IMG/VR virus record: IMGVR_UViG_3300012209_000011
Span: 1-44,433 of that record
Origin: a virus
Reading direction: 5' to 3' (one strand)
Length of the DNA: 44,433 nucleotides
Shown here: positions 35,889 through 44,433 of the stretch, piece after piece
Layout of the letters: each line of letters starts with the position of its first letter
Numbering within the stretch: the first letter of the stretch is position 1
Made by a program: the position numbers and the translations under genes
The notes under the pieces: model-generated
The model's database searches: none
What the model was told of the DNA's origin: nothing
The model's input: the letters and a program-made list of their open reading frames with translations, nothing else

Positions 35889-36875
35889 TTACGGGGTTGT
35901 CAGATCGTAGATGCCGAAGTGCGCCTTCTCGTTGTGCACCTTCCAGCCCCACTCCGCGAGGATCATGCGCTTTTCCGCATCACCCGTCTTGGCGAGAGGT
36001 TCCGTCAGGTACGGACGGAGGAAGACCAAGGAGACGAACTCGGGGTCGATGCCGAAGGCATCGCGCCCACGCTGGAACCGGTTAGGCACGATCGCCAGGA
36101 TACCGAAGTCCGTCACGTAGACGTCTGCGGCACCGATGATCGCGGTCTCTTCCACCGCGCTCTGGTAGAAGGTCTTCGTCGCGACGCCGGTGAACCCGGA
36201 AGCGACGACCTTGTTGGACGGCCCGACCATCAACATCTCGGGCTTGCCACCCTGCGTGTACGCGAGCTGCATGCCAGACTTCAGCATGGACTCGAGGAAC
36301 GCGGTCTGCGAACCATCCGTACGCGTCGACGTGGGCACGTTCGTGTACACGGGAGCGTTGGGGTCCGGGGTGGTCGCGCTGTAGGCGTTACCGGCCGACA
36401 GCGAGTTGGTCTTGAGCCACGCGATCAGGGCACCGGTCTTCCGCGGCGTGGTCGTCGACCCGGCCGAAGCGGCCTGGTTGTTCAGGGTGATACCCTCGAC
36501 GTCCCGCTTGAGCTCGGCGGCCTTTTTCGCCAGCTGGTAAGCCATTTCTGACTTCCGGCCGGCCTTGTCCACGGCCTCGAGCGTACCCGAGACGATGGCA
36601 GTCTTACGGCTGATCTGCGTGTAGTTGCCGACCCGAGTGGTGGGCGTCACAGCGTCGAACGGGTTGACATCGTCACCGTCCAGCTGGGCGTTGTTCAGAT
36701 CGACAGATGCGAGCGAGTCGGTCTGCCACTCGAAGAACGTCTGCAGGGCCTGGCCCTTTTTGGCGTTCGACGTCAGCGGCGTGTCCTTCGGACTGATGTT
36801 GTAAATGGCGTCCGAGAGGTCTTCGCGGATACCCTTTGCGTCAAAAGTCGTGAAGGTGTTGGCGAGAATGGTCAC
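35889..36875 (-). CDS. Major capsid protein (DUF5309/SU10-like, HK97 fold)
   Basis: A protein of 328 residues from a GTG. MTILANTFTTFDAKGIREDL, then YNISPKDTPLTSNAKKGQAL and the E-loop-like WQTDSLASVDLNNAQLDGDD, are typical of the SU10-type capsid proteins. Later TYTDFGILAIVPNRFQRG-like text (VTDFGILAIVPNRFQRGRD) and LAKTGDAEKRMILAEWGWKV complete the HK97 core. The scaffold gene lies directly upstream. It forms the icosahedral shell. Confidence 0.85.
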   Translation of the reverse strand: MTILANTFTTFDAKGIREDLSDAIYNISPKDTPLTSNAKKGQALQTFFEWQTDSLASVDLNNAQLDGDDVNPFDAVTPTTRVGNYTQISRKTAIVSGTLEAVDKAGRKSEMAYQLAKKAAELKRDVEGITLNNQAASAGSTTTPRKTGALIAWLKTNSLSAGNAYSATTPDPNAPVYTNVPTSTRTDGSQTAFLESMLKSGMQLAYTQGGKPEMLMVGPSNKVVASGFTGVATKTFYQSAVEETAIIGAADVYVTDFGILAIVPNRFQRGRDAFGIDPEFVSLVFLRPYLTEPLAKTGDAEKRMILAEWGWKVHNEKAHFGIYDLTTP

Positions 36876-36909
36876 AGCAGTGAAATCTCTTTCCCCACTC
36901 GTTAGAAGA

Positions 36910-37899
36910 TTAGATCAGGTGCTCTAACACCTTCGCGGTGTCCTCGAGCTTCCCTGATTTCCGTTGGCGTTCGAAGGCGCGCGACTTTTCGTCTTTCGGC
37001 TTGACCGGAGCGGGTGTGGAACCTGGAGACGCAGGCTTTAACTTTGCCTTCGTCGGGGTCACCTTTGTACCTTTGGACTGCAGCTCATGCCACAGCATCG
37101 CATTGCGGAGGCCCAGCACCACCCGTGCGTCCGAGACGTTTGCAATCTCGTCGTCCGAGAGTCCGAGGACACTCTGCGCGTAACTCTTGATCTTCGCCTT
37201 GTCGGCCTTGCGGACGGTATCGTCGTGCCACTCGGGAATCGACTCGAGCAGTTTCTTGCCCTGCTCTTCGCGGTAGGTCTCGAGGTGCTTGTCGGCCGCT
37301 TCCTGCTGCTCCGTCTGAAGCTGCTTCTGGCGGGCGACGACGGCATCGTACTGGCGCTTGAACGTCGTGTACTCGGCGTGGGCGGCAGCAAACTGCTCCG
37401 GCGACATCTTCTGCCTCAGGACGTCCCAATCGGGGTCCGTCGGCACGAGTGCCACCATCGCCTGCCTGACCTGCTCGAGTTCGTTGATGTTCAGCTGTCG
37501 CGCTTCACTCGCGAGACGCTCGGCCTCGGCGGCTTTCTTCTTCGCCTCGGCGGCCTGCTGCGTCTTCTGAGTGTAATCCCGCTGGCGCATGTAACCGAGA
37601 TACGCCTCGTCCTCCGTCACCTCTTCCTCTTGACCCTCGAACGTCAGCTTGCGGCTGCGTGCGGGTTGAGGTTCGGTTCCTTCGGGCGTCGGTTCTGCGT
37701 CTAGCGCCGGCTCGACGTCGCCTTGCGGCTCGGTCTCGTCGGGGGCAGGCTCAGTGCCCTGGGTGGGCTCCAACTCTGCCTCGGTATCCTCCGGCTTCGG
37801 TGTTCCCTGGGGGGAAAGAAGTCCTTGGATGACCTGTTGTGCTCGGGCGATGCTGGCGAGTGCCTTGGCATCAACCGCGGAGATAGGCTCTCCTGTCAT
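36910..37899 (-). CDS. Scaffolding protein
   Basis: A protein of 329 residues, highly charged. An acidic Pro/Glu-rich N-terminus (EAELEPTQGTEPAPDETEPQ) leads to a long coiled coil (about 100-220, QKTQQAAEAKKKAAEAERLA and VARQKQLQTEQQEAADKHLE), and the C-terminus is basic (DEKSRAFERQRKSGKLEDTA). This is the plan of phage scaffolds, whose C-terminus binds the capsid protein during shell assembly. It lies directly upstream of the capsid gene. The ATG directly abuts the AAATATA half of the repeated element at 37900-37920. Confidence 0.8.
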   Translation of the reverse strand: MTGEPISAVDAKALASIARAQQVIQGLLSPQGTPKPEDTEAELEPTQGTEPAPDETEPQGDVEPALDAEPTPEGTEPQPARSRKLTFEGQEEEVTEDEAYLGYMRQRDYTQKTQQAAEAKKKAAEAERLASEARQLNINELEQVRQAMVALVPTDPDWDVLRQKMSPEQFAAAHAEYTTFKRQYDAVVARQKQLQTEQQEAADKHLETYREEQGKKLLESIPEWHDDTVRKADKAKIKSYAQSVLGLSDDEIANVSDARVVLGLRNAMLWHELQSKGTKVTPTKAKLKPASPGSTPAPVKPKDEKSRAFERQRKSGKLEDTAKVLEHLI

Positions 37900-37920
37900 A
37901 AATATAACCTCTCTGTCAAG
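37900..37920 (-). promoter_or_regulatory. Late element AAATATA-N7-TGTCAAG (copy 2), before scaffold gene
   Basis: Identical blocks and spacing to 4426-4446; read on the minus strand it is CTTGACA-N7-TATATTT followed at once by the scaffold ATG. With a hairpin at 35348-35373 at the other end, it brackets scaffold, capsid and decoration genes as a possible separately transcribed unit. Confidence 0.5.
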
Positions 37921-37935
37921 CGGACAAGTGGTTGG

Positions 37936-38214
37936 TTAGGATGTTGCCCCGCTCTTAGCAGCCCTAACTCCTTGGTCCATGATCTTTTGCATCTCCGACT
38001 CCATGAGCCGGAGGCCCTGCAACAGCGTGAATGCGCGCTCCCGTTCCTCGAGGGATTTGCTCTCAGCCCAGGCCAGGATACAGCCATCGGCCATTCCCGA
38101 AATGAGGCCAGTGAAGCGTGCGTCGTCGAGCATCATCGCGACCCACTGCGCGTCCTGCACCTGCTGCTCGGGCGACTTCTTCGGTTTCGGTGCTACCAGC
38201 TGTAGTCGAATCAT
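37936..38214 (-). CDS. Small late helical protein, unknown (92 aa)
   Basis: MIRLQLVAPKPKKSPEQQVQ followed by helices (DAQWVAMMLDDARFTG, LEERERAFTLLQGLRLME). It overlaps the HNH gene upstream by four bases. It is probably a minor assembly protein. No family is recognised. Confidence 0.6.
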   Translation of the reverse strand: MIRLQLVAPKPKKSPEQQVQDAQWVAMMLDDARFTGLISGMADGCILAWAESKSLEERERAFTLLQGLRLMESEMQKIMDQGVRAAKSGATS

Positions 38215-38465
38215 GTCCCCACTCTCTTTCGCGTTCTGATGCGGTGACAGTTAGCGCATACCAGGTCACACTTCAGGATTTCGGCGAGCAACTTGGGCAG
38301 GGCATACCGCTTCATGTGCGCGATGCCGGCGTGCTTTCGGCCCCGCACATGATCGTAGTCCATGCACTCAGGAGGAAACGTACCCCCACAGTCTTCGCAG
38401 GGCATCGCCTTTAGGAGCTCGATGAATGCCTGCGTTTTCTTGTGAGCTCTTTGAGCAGCGTTCAT
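38211..38465 (-). CDS. HNH-type endonuclease, small
   Basis: A protein of 84 residues from the ATG at 38465. PCEDCGGTFPPECMDYDHVR gives the first Cys pair and the central Asp-His, then KRYALPKLLAEILKCDLVC and ANCHRIRTRKR give the last Cys-x2-Cys-His. This version differs from the two Gly-rich HNH proteins elsewhere in the genome, so it was acquired separately or has diverged. It sits between portal-proximal genes and the scaffold gene, a usual place for HNH genes that help packaging or are mobile. Confidence 0.8.
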   Translation of the reverse strand: MNAAQRAHKKTQAFIELLKAMPCEDCGGTFPPECMDYDHVRGRKHAGIAHMKRYALPKLLAEILKCDLVCANCHRIRTRKRVGT

Positions 38466-38635
38466 CCGAGCGCAACTCCCGGAAAATTGAGAATGCGAGT
38501 TCCACATCGCCCGCAGACGTACTCATTGTACCGCTTGAACACCCAGCCGGGATGGTTGTACGGACACGCCGGCTGCGCGTCGGTCGTGGGCGGTTGCGGC
38601 GCCGGTACGAGTCCTGAGTTTCCGTCCTCAGCCAT
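38462..38635 (-). CDS. Small zinc-ribbon protein (57 aa)
   Basis: MAEDGNSGLVPAPQPPTTDA, then CPYNHPGW and YVCGRCGTRIL: one Cys and one His, then Cys-x2-Cys, a plausible zinc site. The start shares a base with the upstream stop, and the end overlaps the HNH start. No family is recognised. Confidence 0.6.
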   Translation of the reverse strand: MAEDGNSGLVPAPQPPTTDAQPACPYNHPGWVFKRYNEYVCGRCGTRILNFPGVALG

Positions 38636-39078
38636 TAGAGCTCTCCTAGGTCGAACAGGATGGAGATGACGAGCTCCTCCTCCTGCGCCCGGCGGACTGC
38701 AGACATCTCTGCTGCACGCCGTTTCGCGACGGTCTGGAGTACCTCGGCGACGATTTGTCGGGCTTCGGCGATCTGATGCGCACTGTGGGCGACGGAAATG
38801 GTCTGGAGGGTTCCCGCCCGCTGGGCCTTCGCGGCAACCTTCGCCGCCTTCCGTGCCTTCGGCTCGCTCGGTTGGTTCTCGACGACGACCCGAACGGCTT
38901 CCTTCGGAGCCGGCGCGGAGATGATCTCCGCCGTCGCCGGCCGACGTACGGTCCTGCCGGAGCGGAAGACGTCGTAGACGAAGCGACGTCGGGCAGGGGG
39001 CGGCGGTCCGCCTCCTCCGCCCTTCGCTGGCGGAGGCGGTGGCGGTGCTCCGCCGGCCCTCCACCAGAGGAGAATCAT
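38635..39078 (-). CDS. Late protein with Pro/Gly-rich N-terminus, unknown (147 aa)
   Basis: MILLWWRAGGAPPPPPPAKG then a Gly/Pro run and RRRFVYDVFRSGRTVRRPA. The C-terminal half is a long helix (KARKAAKVAAKAQRAGTL, ARQIVAEVLQTVAKRRAAEM). It is probably structural. The poly-Pro/poly-Gly coding stretch is low in complexity and could carry a sequencing slip. No family is recognised. Confidence 0.6.
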   Translation of the reverse strand: MILLWWRAGGAPPPPPPAKGGGGGPPPPARRRFVYDVFRSGRTVRRPATAEIISAPAPKEAVRVVVENQPSEPKARKAAKVAAKAQRAGTLQTISVAHSAHQIAEARQIVAEVLQTVAKRRAAEMSAVRRAQEEELVISILFDLGEL

Positions 39079-40188
39079 TTAGTACTCGTAGCCGACTAGT
39101 ACGACCGTTGCGTCGGCGGTCGCGACACCTTGCTGTGAGATGCCGATCTGCATGGCGCCACTTAGTTCTATTCCGTCAGGGAAGGTCACTGAATTGCTGG
39201 TGGCTTGTCGCGCGACCTGCGTTCCGTCTAGCGCCGCCGCCACGGCGGCGATAACCGGGCTCGTGACAATGGCTGCGCCGGCGGCTCCTATCCGCAGGTA
39301 CACGGCTACGCCAACAGCGGTCGTTGTCGAATCTTCTATGACAACCGTCAGGGATTGAAGTCGCCACGTTTTTCCGGCGGTCACAGCGAAGGATGTCCCC
39401 GTCGTTCCCGCACCACCGTTGACGACAGGAGTTAGTGTTACCATCGCCTCGGTCACTGCTGGCGTAAACTTGAAGGCACTTAGTACCTTCGAAACCCGTC
39501 CCGCGTCCTTCGCATCCTGCGTGCCGAGGAAGCGACTGGTCTGCGTACCCTTCACCGAGGTTTGATCGGCAGCGGCGGAGTCGACGATCTTGACTGACCC
39601 CATCACGTTCGCCCCGGTCGCGATGACGAAGGGACCCGCCTGCGTTACAGGCAACCCGTTTGTTGCGGCGCTGATCGCCACTACGAGCGAGGAATCCGAA
39701 GCCGTCGGGACGACATTCGGTGCCTTTACTGTGGCGGTATTCGTACCGTCCGTTACCTTCACAGACCCGATGATGGCGGAACCGGCTGCGATTACCCAAT
39801 TTCCCGATTGCGTGACCGCGAGCGTGGCGTTCTGAATGAAGATGTTGAGCCGATGGTTCACCGAATCCCACATGTCGGCGAGCATCTTCGAGAGGCCGCG
39901 CAGCTTGGCAGAGAGCGTCCCTGCCGTATCGCCCGTGACGGCGGCGTCGGCGTTGGCACCCTGGTTGACGTTGGCGCCGTCCGCGACCGTCGTGGCCGTC
40001 GATGCAGGAAAGTTCTGTACGGCTACGGGCAATCCGCCGGCGGGCGGAAGTCCCGTTGCCGGATCGACCGCGACGACCGCCTGGCTGTCGGCGGAGCCGG
40101 CGCCAGCATCGGCCGTAAAGACAGCGATCGGGTTACCGGACGAGGCATCCGGTGTCGAGGTTTTCGCGATGGCAGGGGTAACGGGCAT
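39079..40188 (-). CDS. Structural protein, beta-rich (369 aa)
   Basis: Extended N-terminus with Thr/Ala/Val repeats (SVKVTDGTNTATVKAPNVVP and SVKIVDSAAADQTSVKGTQ). The C-terminal half is a compact beta domain (TWRLQSLTVVIEDSTTTAVG, SVTFPDGIELSGAMQIGIS). Related-looking proteins occur next to phage portal genes and are probably head fibre or tail proteins. Its start shares a base with the portal stop. Confidence 0.6.
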   Translation of the reverse strand: MPVTPAIAKTSTPDASSGNPIAVFTADAGAGSADSQAVVAVDPATGLPPAGGLPVAVQNFPASTATTVADGANVNQGANADAAVTGDTAGTLSAKLRGLSKMLADMWDSVNHRLNIFIQNATLAVTQSGNWVIAAGSAIIGSVKVTDGTNTATVKAPNVVPTASDSSLVVAISAATNGLPVTQAGPFVIATGANVMGSVKIVDSAAADQTSVKGTQTSRFLGTQDAKDAGRVSKVLSAFKFTPAVTEAMVTLTPVVNGGAGTTGTSFAVTAGKTWRLQSLTVVIEDSTTTAVGVAVYLRIGAAGAAIVTSPVIAAVAAALDGTQVARQATSNSVTFPDGIELSGAMQIGISQQGVATADATVVLVGYEY

Positions 40189-42788
40189 TACTCAGACGCC
40201 TTCTCGTGGGCGATGACGACACGAACGGTCTTCGTACCCTTTCCGTCGGTGGCCGCGTTGGTGCCGGCCTGTATGCCGCTCTCGAGCGCATGCTTCTCGC
40301 GCTGGATGTCGGCCTGCAGGTCCTGCTGACGAATCGTCATCTTGTTCGTGGCCTCGATCTGCAAACGCTGGGTCTCGACCGTAGCAGCCAACTGCGACCA
40401 CTTGAGCTGCATCTCGCTGGCGGCCTGCTGACGCTCGAGCGCGGCCTCCGCCTGCAGAGTCTGAATCTTGATCTCAAGTTCGTGCATCTTCGCAGCGGAG
40501 TCGGCCTGAGCCTTCTGCGCGTGGAGCTGCGACTCCTGCCCCATCTGCTGGACCTTGGCGTCGGCCTTCGCCTTCTCGGCCTGCGCGATGACCATGTTCG
40601 GGTCGCCCGCGCCTGGCGGCGGAGCCGGTGGCTTCCAGTCTGCCGGCACATCCTGCACGTATGCCTCGGCGTCCATCCGGCCACGGAGGCGCAACATCTC
40701 GACGAGGGTATCGCGGTAGTTTTTCGGCGAGAAGACGGGCTGGTTCATGCCTAGCTGGGCGAAGGCGGATTCCATTCGCGTCGCCAGGTCAGCCATCGTC
40801 TCGTACTTCTGCTCGTCGAGGCCGCCGCCGATCGCGACGTTGACGATGACGTCGAGGCCGGAGTTCCACGACCGCGGGTCGATCTCGTTGTACTCGCCGT
40901 TCGACAGCCGCGCCATTCGGGCCGGGGCCTGGTTCTCGACGAGCAACTCGAGGATGCCACGGAAGAGCGGCGCCATGCCCATCTCGGCAAAGATACGGGC
41001 GATGGACTCGATATGCGCCTGCGCCGCGGTGATCGCGGCAATGGCGGCGGTGCGGGTGGTTGACTGCAGGGAGCCGGCGTCCATCGCGGCCATGTCCTTC
41101 GACACGCCGGTGCGCCGTTCCTTGACGTCACGGTAGAAGTCGAGGATCGCGAGCGCCTCGCGACCGACGAAGGTGTGTTCTATCGGCCAGACGGAGCCGG
41201 GCGAGCGCGCCCGAATCGGTGCGCCAATCTCGGTTGCCATGATGTCTTCGAGGTTCGCGTCCCCATCCACGTAGCCCAACCGCGGATTGATCGACAGCGC
41301 CAGCGAGTTGTTCATCGCCCGCGCGATCGACGACATGACCAGCTGTAGGTCCATCGTGTAGTCGGCGAAGCCCTGCCCCACGATCGTGTGCGGCTCGGGG
41401 TCGGGGCAGATGACGGCGAACGGCCGTCGCGCGCAGGCTTCGTTCTCAATGACGTGATAGGCCGGTCCGAGTGTCACGATCTTGCGGAGCTCCGCAATCC
41501 CATCCCCGTCGACGTCCATGAAGGGGTAGGATTCGATGTAGAGCGCCTTCTGCGTCGCGATCGGGCCGATCGCGGACGTGTCGGGCTTCACGATGTGCTG
41601 TCGGGCGATCTCTTCCTGGTTCATGTCGAGGGAGACGTCCTTGAACGCCCACTCCTCGATCGTATCCTCGTCGACGCCGATCGCGAGCAGCTGCGACCGC
41701 GTCAGCTCAGTTCTATGGGCCACCATGAGCGCCACGCCCGGCTGGGAGTGGTCGTCGGTGACGGTGCGGGCGCCGCGAGTGAAGAGGTACTCCTCGGGGG
41801 GCAGGGGGATGATGCGAATCTTGCCCTGCTTCCGTGTGCGCGTGAAGTCGACGTCGAAGAGCGGCGCCCCAGGGGTCGACAGATCGCTCCGACGGACCTC
41901 GTCGGTGCGGACTTCGTCGTCCTGCTGGAGGAGGACGACAGCCTGCGCTGATAGACCCGTCGCCTCGAAGGCGCGGGACTCAATCGTGTCGTCGTACCAG
42001 TACTTCACGATGCCGAGACGCTTCACCAGCGCGTCCTTGAACCACGACCACAGCGTGAGGAACCACCGGTTGTCGAGCTCGAGGACGACCTTGTTGACGT
42101 AGTTCGTCGCGTCCTTCGCGATCTGCACCGTCGACGCGTTGTTCGGCCCGTACTCGACGGCGCCGCGCGGTCCGGTAAAGATGCGCATCAGGGACGGCAT
42201 GACGTAGAGCACCGCGTCGCGGAGCTCGGTCAGGACGACCTTCGACCGCCCCTCTTGCTCGTTGCCGAACGGTTCGCCCTGGTAGTACTTCGTCGCGAGT
42301 GCCCGGAAGGGCGAGAGCTCTTGGTCGGTGTATTCGATCGCATCCCAGAGGAGCTTATGGACGGCGGACTGGACCTCCCCGTCCGACATAGGAATCGCCT
42401 CGGGCTTGACTTCGGGCGCCGAGTCTCCCTGCGCGAACACACCCCCATCTGCGTCCGCATGATCGTTTGGCTCCTGGCCGACGACACCCGAGTCAGTGTC
42501 CTGCGGCTTCACGTTGTGCGACCCCGTCTGGATGTCGCGGTTCGTCTCCTGGTTCGGGCTCGAGCCCTGTCCGCCGACGCGCACCTTCCCGCCGCCCTGC
42601 GAGGTGACACGCAGCTCGCCGGTATTGCGGTTGCGCAGGTTGTCCTTCTGCACGGCTTTGATGTCCGTGAAGTCCTGGTCGCGATCCTCCTGCAGGAGGC
42701 CCCCACGCGTCCGGTTGCGCCGCAGCTTGTCGCGTGCGGTGATGCCCTGCCCTTCATCGGCGGGGCTACGGAGGAAAGCTGTCGGCAT
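40188..42788 (-). CDS. Portal protein
   Basis: A protein of 866 residues. The core (about 140-640) has LLWDAIEYTDQELSPFRALA, TKYYQGEPFG, SLMRIFTGPRGAVEYGPNNA and KRLGIVKYWYDD, all portal-like. A stem with GVSKDMAAMDAGSLQSTTRT follows. The C-terminus (740-840) is a long Gln/Lys helix (SQLHAQKAQADSAAKMHELE), the barrel seen in P22-type portals. The N-terminal 130 residues are polar and may be disordered. Gene order terminase-portal supports the call. It forms the 12-subunit ring for DNA entry and exit. Confidence 0.9.
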   Translation of the reverse strand: MPTAFLRSPADEGQGITARDKLRRNRTRGGLLQEDRDQDFTDIKAVQKDNLRNRNTGELRVTSQGGGKVRVGGQGSSPNQETNRDIQTGSHNVKPQDTDSGVVGQEPNDHADADGGVFAQGDSAPEVKPEAIPMSDGEVQSAVHKLLWDAIEYTDQELSPFRALATKYYQGEPFGNEQEGRSKVVLTELRDAVLYVMPSLMRIFTGPRGAVEYGPNNASTVQIAKDATNYVNKVVLELDNRWFLTLWSWFKDALVKRLGIVKYWYDDTIESRAFEATGLSAQAVVLLQQDDEVRTDEVRRSDLSTPGAPLFDVDFTRTRKQGKIRIIPLPPEEYLFTRGARTVTDDHSQPGVALMVAHRTELTRSQLLAIGVDEDTIEEWAFKDVSLDMNQEEIARQHIVKPDTSAIGPIATQKALYIESYPFMDVDGDGIAELRKIVTLGPAYHVIENEACARRPFAVICPDPEPHTIVGQGFADYTMDLQLVMSSIARAMNNSLALSINPRLGYVDGDANLEDIMATEIGAPIRARSPGSVWPIEHTFVGREALAILDFYRDVKERRTGVSKDMAAMDAGSLQSTTRTAAIAAITAAQAHIESIARIFAEMGMAPLFRGILELLVENQAPARMARLSNGEYNEIDPRSWNSGLDVIVNVAIGGGLDEQKYETMADLATRMESAFAQLGMNQPVFSPKNYRDTLVEMLRLRGRMDAEAYVQDVPADWKPPAPPPGAGDPNMVIAQAEKAKADAKVQQMGQESQLHAQKAQADSAAKMHELEIKIQTLQAEAALERQQAASEMQLKWSQLAATVETQRLQIEATNKMTIRQQDLQADIQREKHALESGIQAGTNAATDGKGTKTVRVVIAHEKASE

Positions 42789-44260
42789 TAGACGAGTCCT
42801 GGGTCAGAGCGCGCGATCTTCGAGCGCCACGAGGTGGGTGCATTCCCACGGAGGAGCGTAATCTCGTCCGTGATGAGTGTCAGCAGAAACGATTCAGCGA
42901 TGTCGGGGGAACGGAAGCCGCGCTTCTTGAGCTCGTCCTTCTGTTCCGCCATGATCTTGTTGCCCTTGCCGGGCCGGTACTTGTACTTGGTTCTGGTCAG
43001 CTCGCCGACGAGGTCATCCCCGCCCGATGGCTTCCGGTAGTACTCGGGGATCGAGCAGTCGAGGCCGGCAAACCACTCCTTGCCCTTGAACCACGCCTCA
43101 GTCCGCAAGTTGACGTACTTCTCCGCGTTGACCGTCGCCGGTGACTCGCCCACGTTGATGCCGCGAACGGGCAGGCCGAGGGCGCGAAGCGTATCGAGGA
43201 CGCCGGCCCCCATGCCGATGACGTCGATGTTGATCTGCGCCGGCCGCAGCGGCTGCGGCGTCGTATCGTACTCGAGCTTCACCTTCACCGCGGTCGCCGC
43301 CAGGTCCAGGCCGGCCCACCACTTGATCGGCTCGATGATGCTCTTGCCCTGGCGCTTGCAGAGGGCGCAGCGGTCGGAGCCGAAGCGCGCGACGTCCAAC
43401 CCCCAGATCACCGGCGTGGTCGGCGACACGATGATGTCGCGCCCGATGCTCGAGGAGACAGACGCCCACGAGATGATCGTGTCGGAGTCCGTCGTCGGGA
43501 ACTCGCCCAGGATACGGACGCGGTACTCGTTCGAGTCCTCGCCCCATGCCTCACGAACGAACTCACCGTAGCTCGGGTCGACGCCCGCCACCGTGAGGGA
43601 GTTGACGTGGAATCGCTTCCAGGTCGTCCCCTTCGTGTGCGAGTCGAAGAAGAACCCCTGCCCCTTCAGCGGGTTGCCGGCGAGCACCATCGTCGCGAGC
43701 TTCCCCGACATCGACCCGCCGGCCGACTCGAAGATTTTGTTCGGGACGCCCGACGCCTCGTCCGCGATGAGCAACACGTTGTCCGAGTGGACGCCCTGCA
43801 GCGCCTCGGGCTGCTCTGGCCGCGCGGTGGCGATCGTGATGTAGCTCTCCGCCGGCTTCGACTTGTGTTCGGCCCGGTCGTGGCCGATGACGACGAGGTC
43901 CTGCATCCACGGTAGCTTCAAGCGCGAGTGCCAGACTTTGAAGTCGGCCCAGAGCACGTTGAAGAGCTGCTTCTCCGTCGGCGCCGTGATGGCGGACCGC
44001 TGGGGGAAGCGGGTGAGGATGTGGTGCAGGGCGGCCCAGGACAGCCAGGTCGACTTGCCGACGCCATGCCCCGACCGAATCGTGATGTACCGCTCGCGGG
44101 CGTCGTAGGCGGCCGACACGTCCTTCTGCCAGTCGTACGGGCCGCCAGGGAGGTACTTCTCCACCTCGAGGCACTCGTACACGAACAGCATCAGGTTCGG
44201 ACCGTAGCGGTCCGCGAAGGCAATGAGCGGATTCTTCTCGACCCCCACCGGTGTCGTCAT
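42788..44260 (-). CDS. terL: Terminase large subunit
   Basis: A protein of 490 residues. The ATPase has Walker A SGHGVGKST (63-71) and Walker B LLIADE (163-168). The nuclease has GLDVARFGSD (Asp289), NIDVIGMGAGV (Asp346) and SPDIAESFLLTL near the end. It drives DNA into the head and cuts it. Its start shares a base with the histidine phosphatase stop, and the portal start overlaps its own stop in the same way. The packaging strategy (headful or cos) cannot be read from the protein alone. Confidence 0.95.
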   Translation of the reverse strand: MTTPVGVEKNPLIAFADRYGPNLMLFVYECLEVEKYLPGGPYDWQKDVSAAYDARERYITIRSGHGVGKSTWLSWAALHHILTRFPQRSAITAPTEKQLFNVLWADFKVWHSRLKLPWMQDLVVIGHDRAEHKSKPAESYITIATARPEQPEALQGVHSDNVLLIADEASGVPNKIFESAGGSMSGKLATMVLAGNPLKGQGFFFDSHTKGTTWKRFHVNSLTVAGVDPSYGEFVREAWGEDSNEYRVRILGEFPTTDSDTIISWASVSSSIGRDIIVSPTTPVIWGLDVARFGSDRCALCKRQGKSIIEPIKWWAGLDLAATAVKVKLEYDTTPQPLRPAQINIDVIGMGAGVLDTLRALGLPVRGINVGESPATVNAEKYVNLRTEAWFKGKEWFAGLDCSIPEYYRKPSGGDDLVGELTRTKYKYRPGKGNKIMAEQKDELKKRGFRSPDIAESFLLTLITDEITLLRGNAPTSWRSKIARSDPGLV

Positions 44261-44433
44261 TACTGGCCGTCGATCTCGACGGGGTTCGGGTCGAACTGGT
44301 GGTCTAAGATCACCTGGCCGCCCTGGTCGGAGATGTGTAGGGCGACGACGCCGCCCGGGCCGACTGGTGACCGCAACCGGATAGGCGCCACGCCGGTCGA
44401 CAGCAGGTACGGCAGGACCGCGAAGTTGTGCGA
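44260..44433 (-). CDS. Histidine phosphatase, 3' part (repeats bases 1-123 of the window)
   Basis: This holds the C-terminal end of the gene whose start is at 606. Only 44260-44310 (17 codons, ending FDPNPVEIDGQ and TAA) is new; the rest duplicates 1-123. TAATG joins it to the large terminase. Joining the two pieces restores an uninterrupted 218-residue protein. Confidence 0.9.
   Translation of the reverse strand, partial: SHNFAVLPYLLSTGVAPIRLRSPVGPGGVVALHISDQGGQVILDHQFDPNPVEIDGQ
44311..44433. repeat. Direct terminal repeat, right copy
   Basis: Exact copy of 1-123; see the left copy for the meaning. Confidence 0.95.

Noticed and set aside
38980-39078. Frameshift in the Pro/Gly-rich start of the 147-residue late protein
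   Set aside because: The low-complexity run invites sequencing slips, but the frame is open from an ATG coupled to the upstream stop through to a sensible helical C-terminus.
1-44433. CRISPR array, integrase, attachment site, insertion sequence or rRNA
   Set aside because: No regular repeat-spacer series, recombinase motifs, IS ends or rRNA-like sequence were found on reading through the window.

Overview
The window is a complete genome of a tailed double-stranded DNA bacteriophage, not a piece of chromosome. The first 123 bases are repeated exactly as the last 123 (44311-44433). The contig therefore closes into a circle, or a circularly permuted genome, of 44,310 bp. One gene, a histidine phosphatase, reads through the junction without losing frame. 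There is no integrase, excisionase or recognisable repressor, which suggests a virulent phage. A short tail is the best guess: the portal, adaptor, nozzle-like protein, SU10-like capsid protein and ejection-type proteins are all present, and no tape measure, sheath or tail-tube gene is visible. The host is unknown. The DNA is GC-rich. A phage lipoprotein and a spanin-like membrane coiled coil point to a two-membrane bacterium.

Layout: almost every gene is in one of two long operons that diverge from a control region at about 4384-4798. The plus-strand operon (4799-20035) is early/middle. It begins with about 25 small, mostly unrecognised genes packed stop-on-start (about 4.8-12.1 kb). Among them are a phosphoribosyltransferase, a minimal RNA ligase, a Tad2-like (DUF2829) protein, a membrane-anchored HExxH metalloprotease and an endonuclease VII. 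Replication genes follow: DUF2800 nuclease, DUF2815 ssDNA-binding protein, family A DNA polymerase, primase-polymerase/helicase, HNH nuclease, HD phosphohydrolase and MazZ-like nucleotide pyrophosphohydrolase.

The minus-strand operon is late. It runs from the small terminase (4383) down to position 1, through the circle junction, and back from 44310 to 20032. Its order is small terminase, small genes, HNH, lipoprotein, histidine phosphatase, large terminase, portal, scaffold, capsid, glycosyltransferase pair, adaptor, tail fibre, lysis cassette, nozzle-like protein, repeated beta-sandwich virion proteins, GNAT-like protein, and ejection proteins ending in an ADP-ribosyltransferase-containing polyvalent protein. 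The two operons meet tail to tail on one CTAG that supplies both stop codons.

The most interesting DNA is the control region. It holds helically phased GTGGTCCC repeats, a 10-bp-stem hairpin, an operator-like GTGTCA-N3-TGACAC box that recurs at 6036, a near-consensus promoter that would give a leaderless message, and an element (AAATATA-N7-TGTCAAG) that recurs exactly once more, in front of the scaffold/capsid module. Functions are assigned by reading motifs; no database search was possible.
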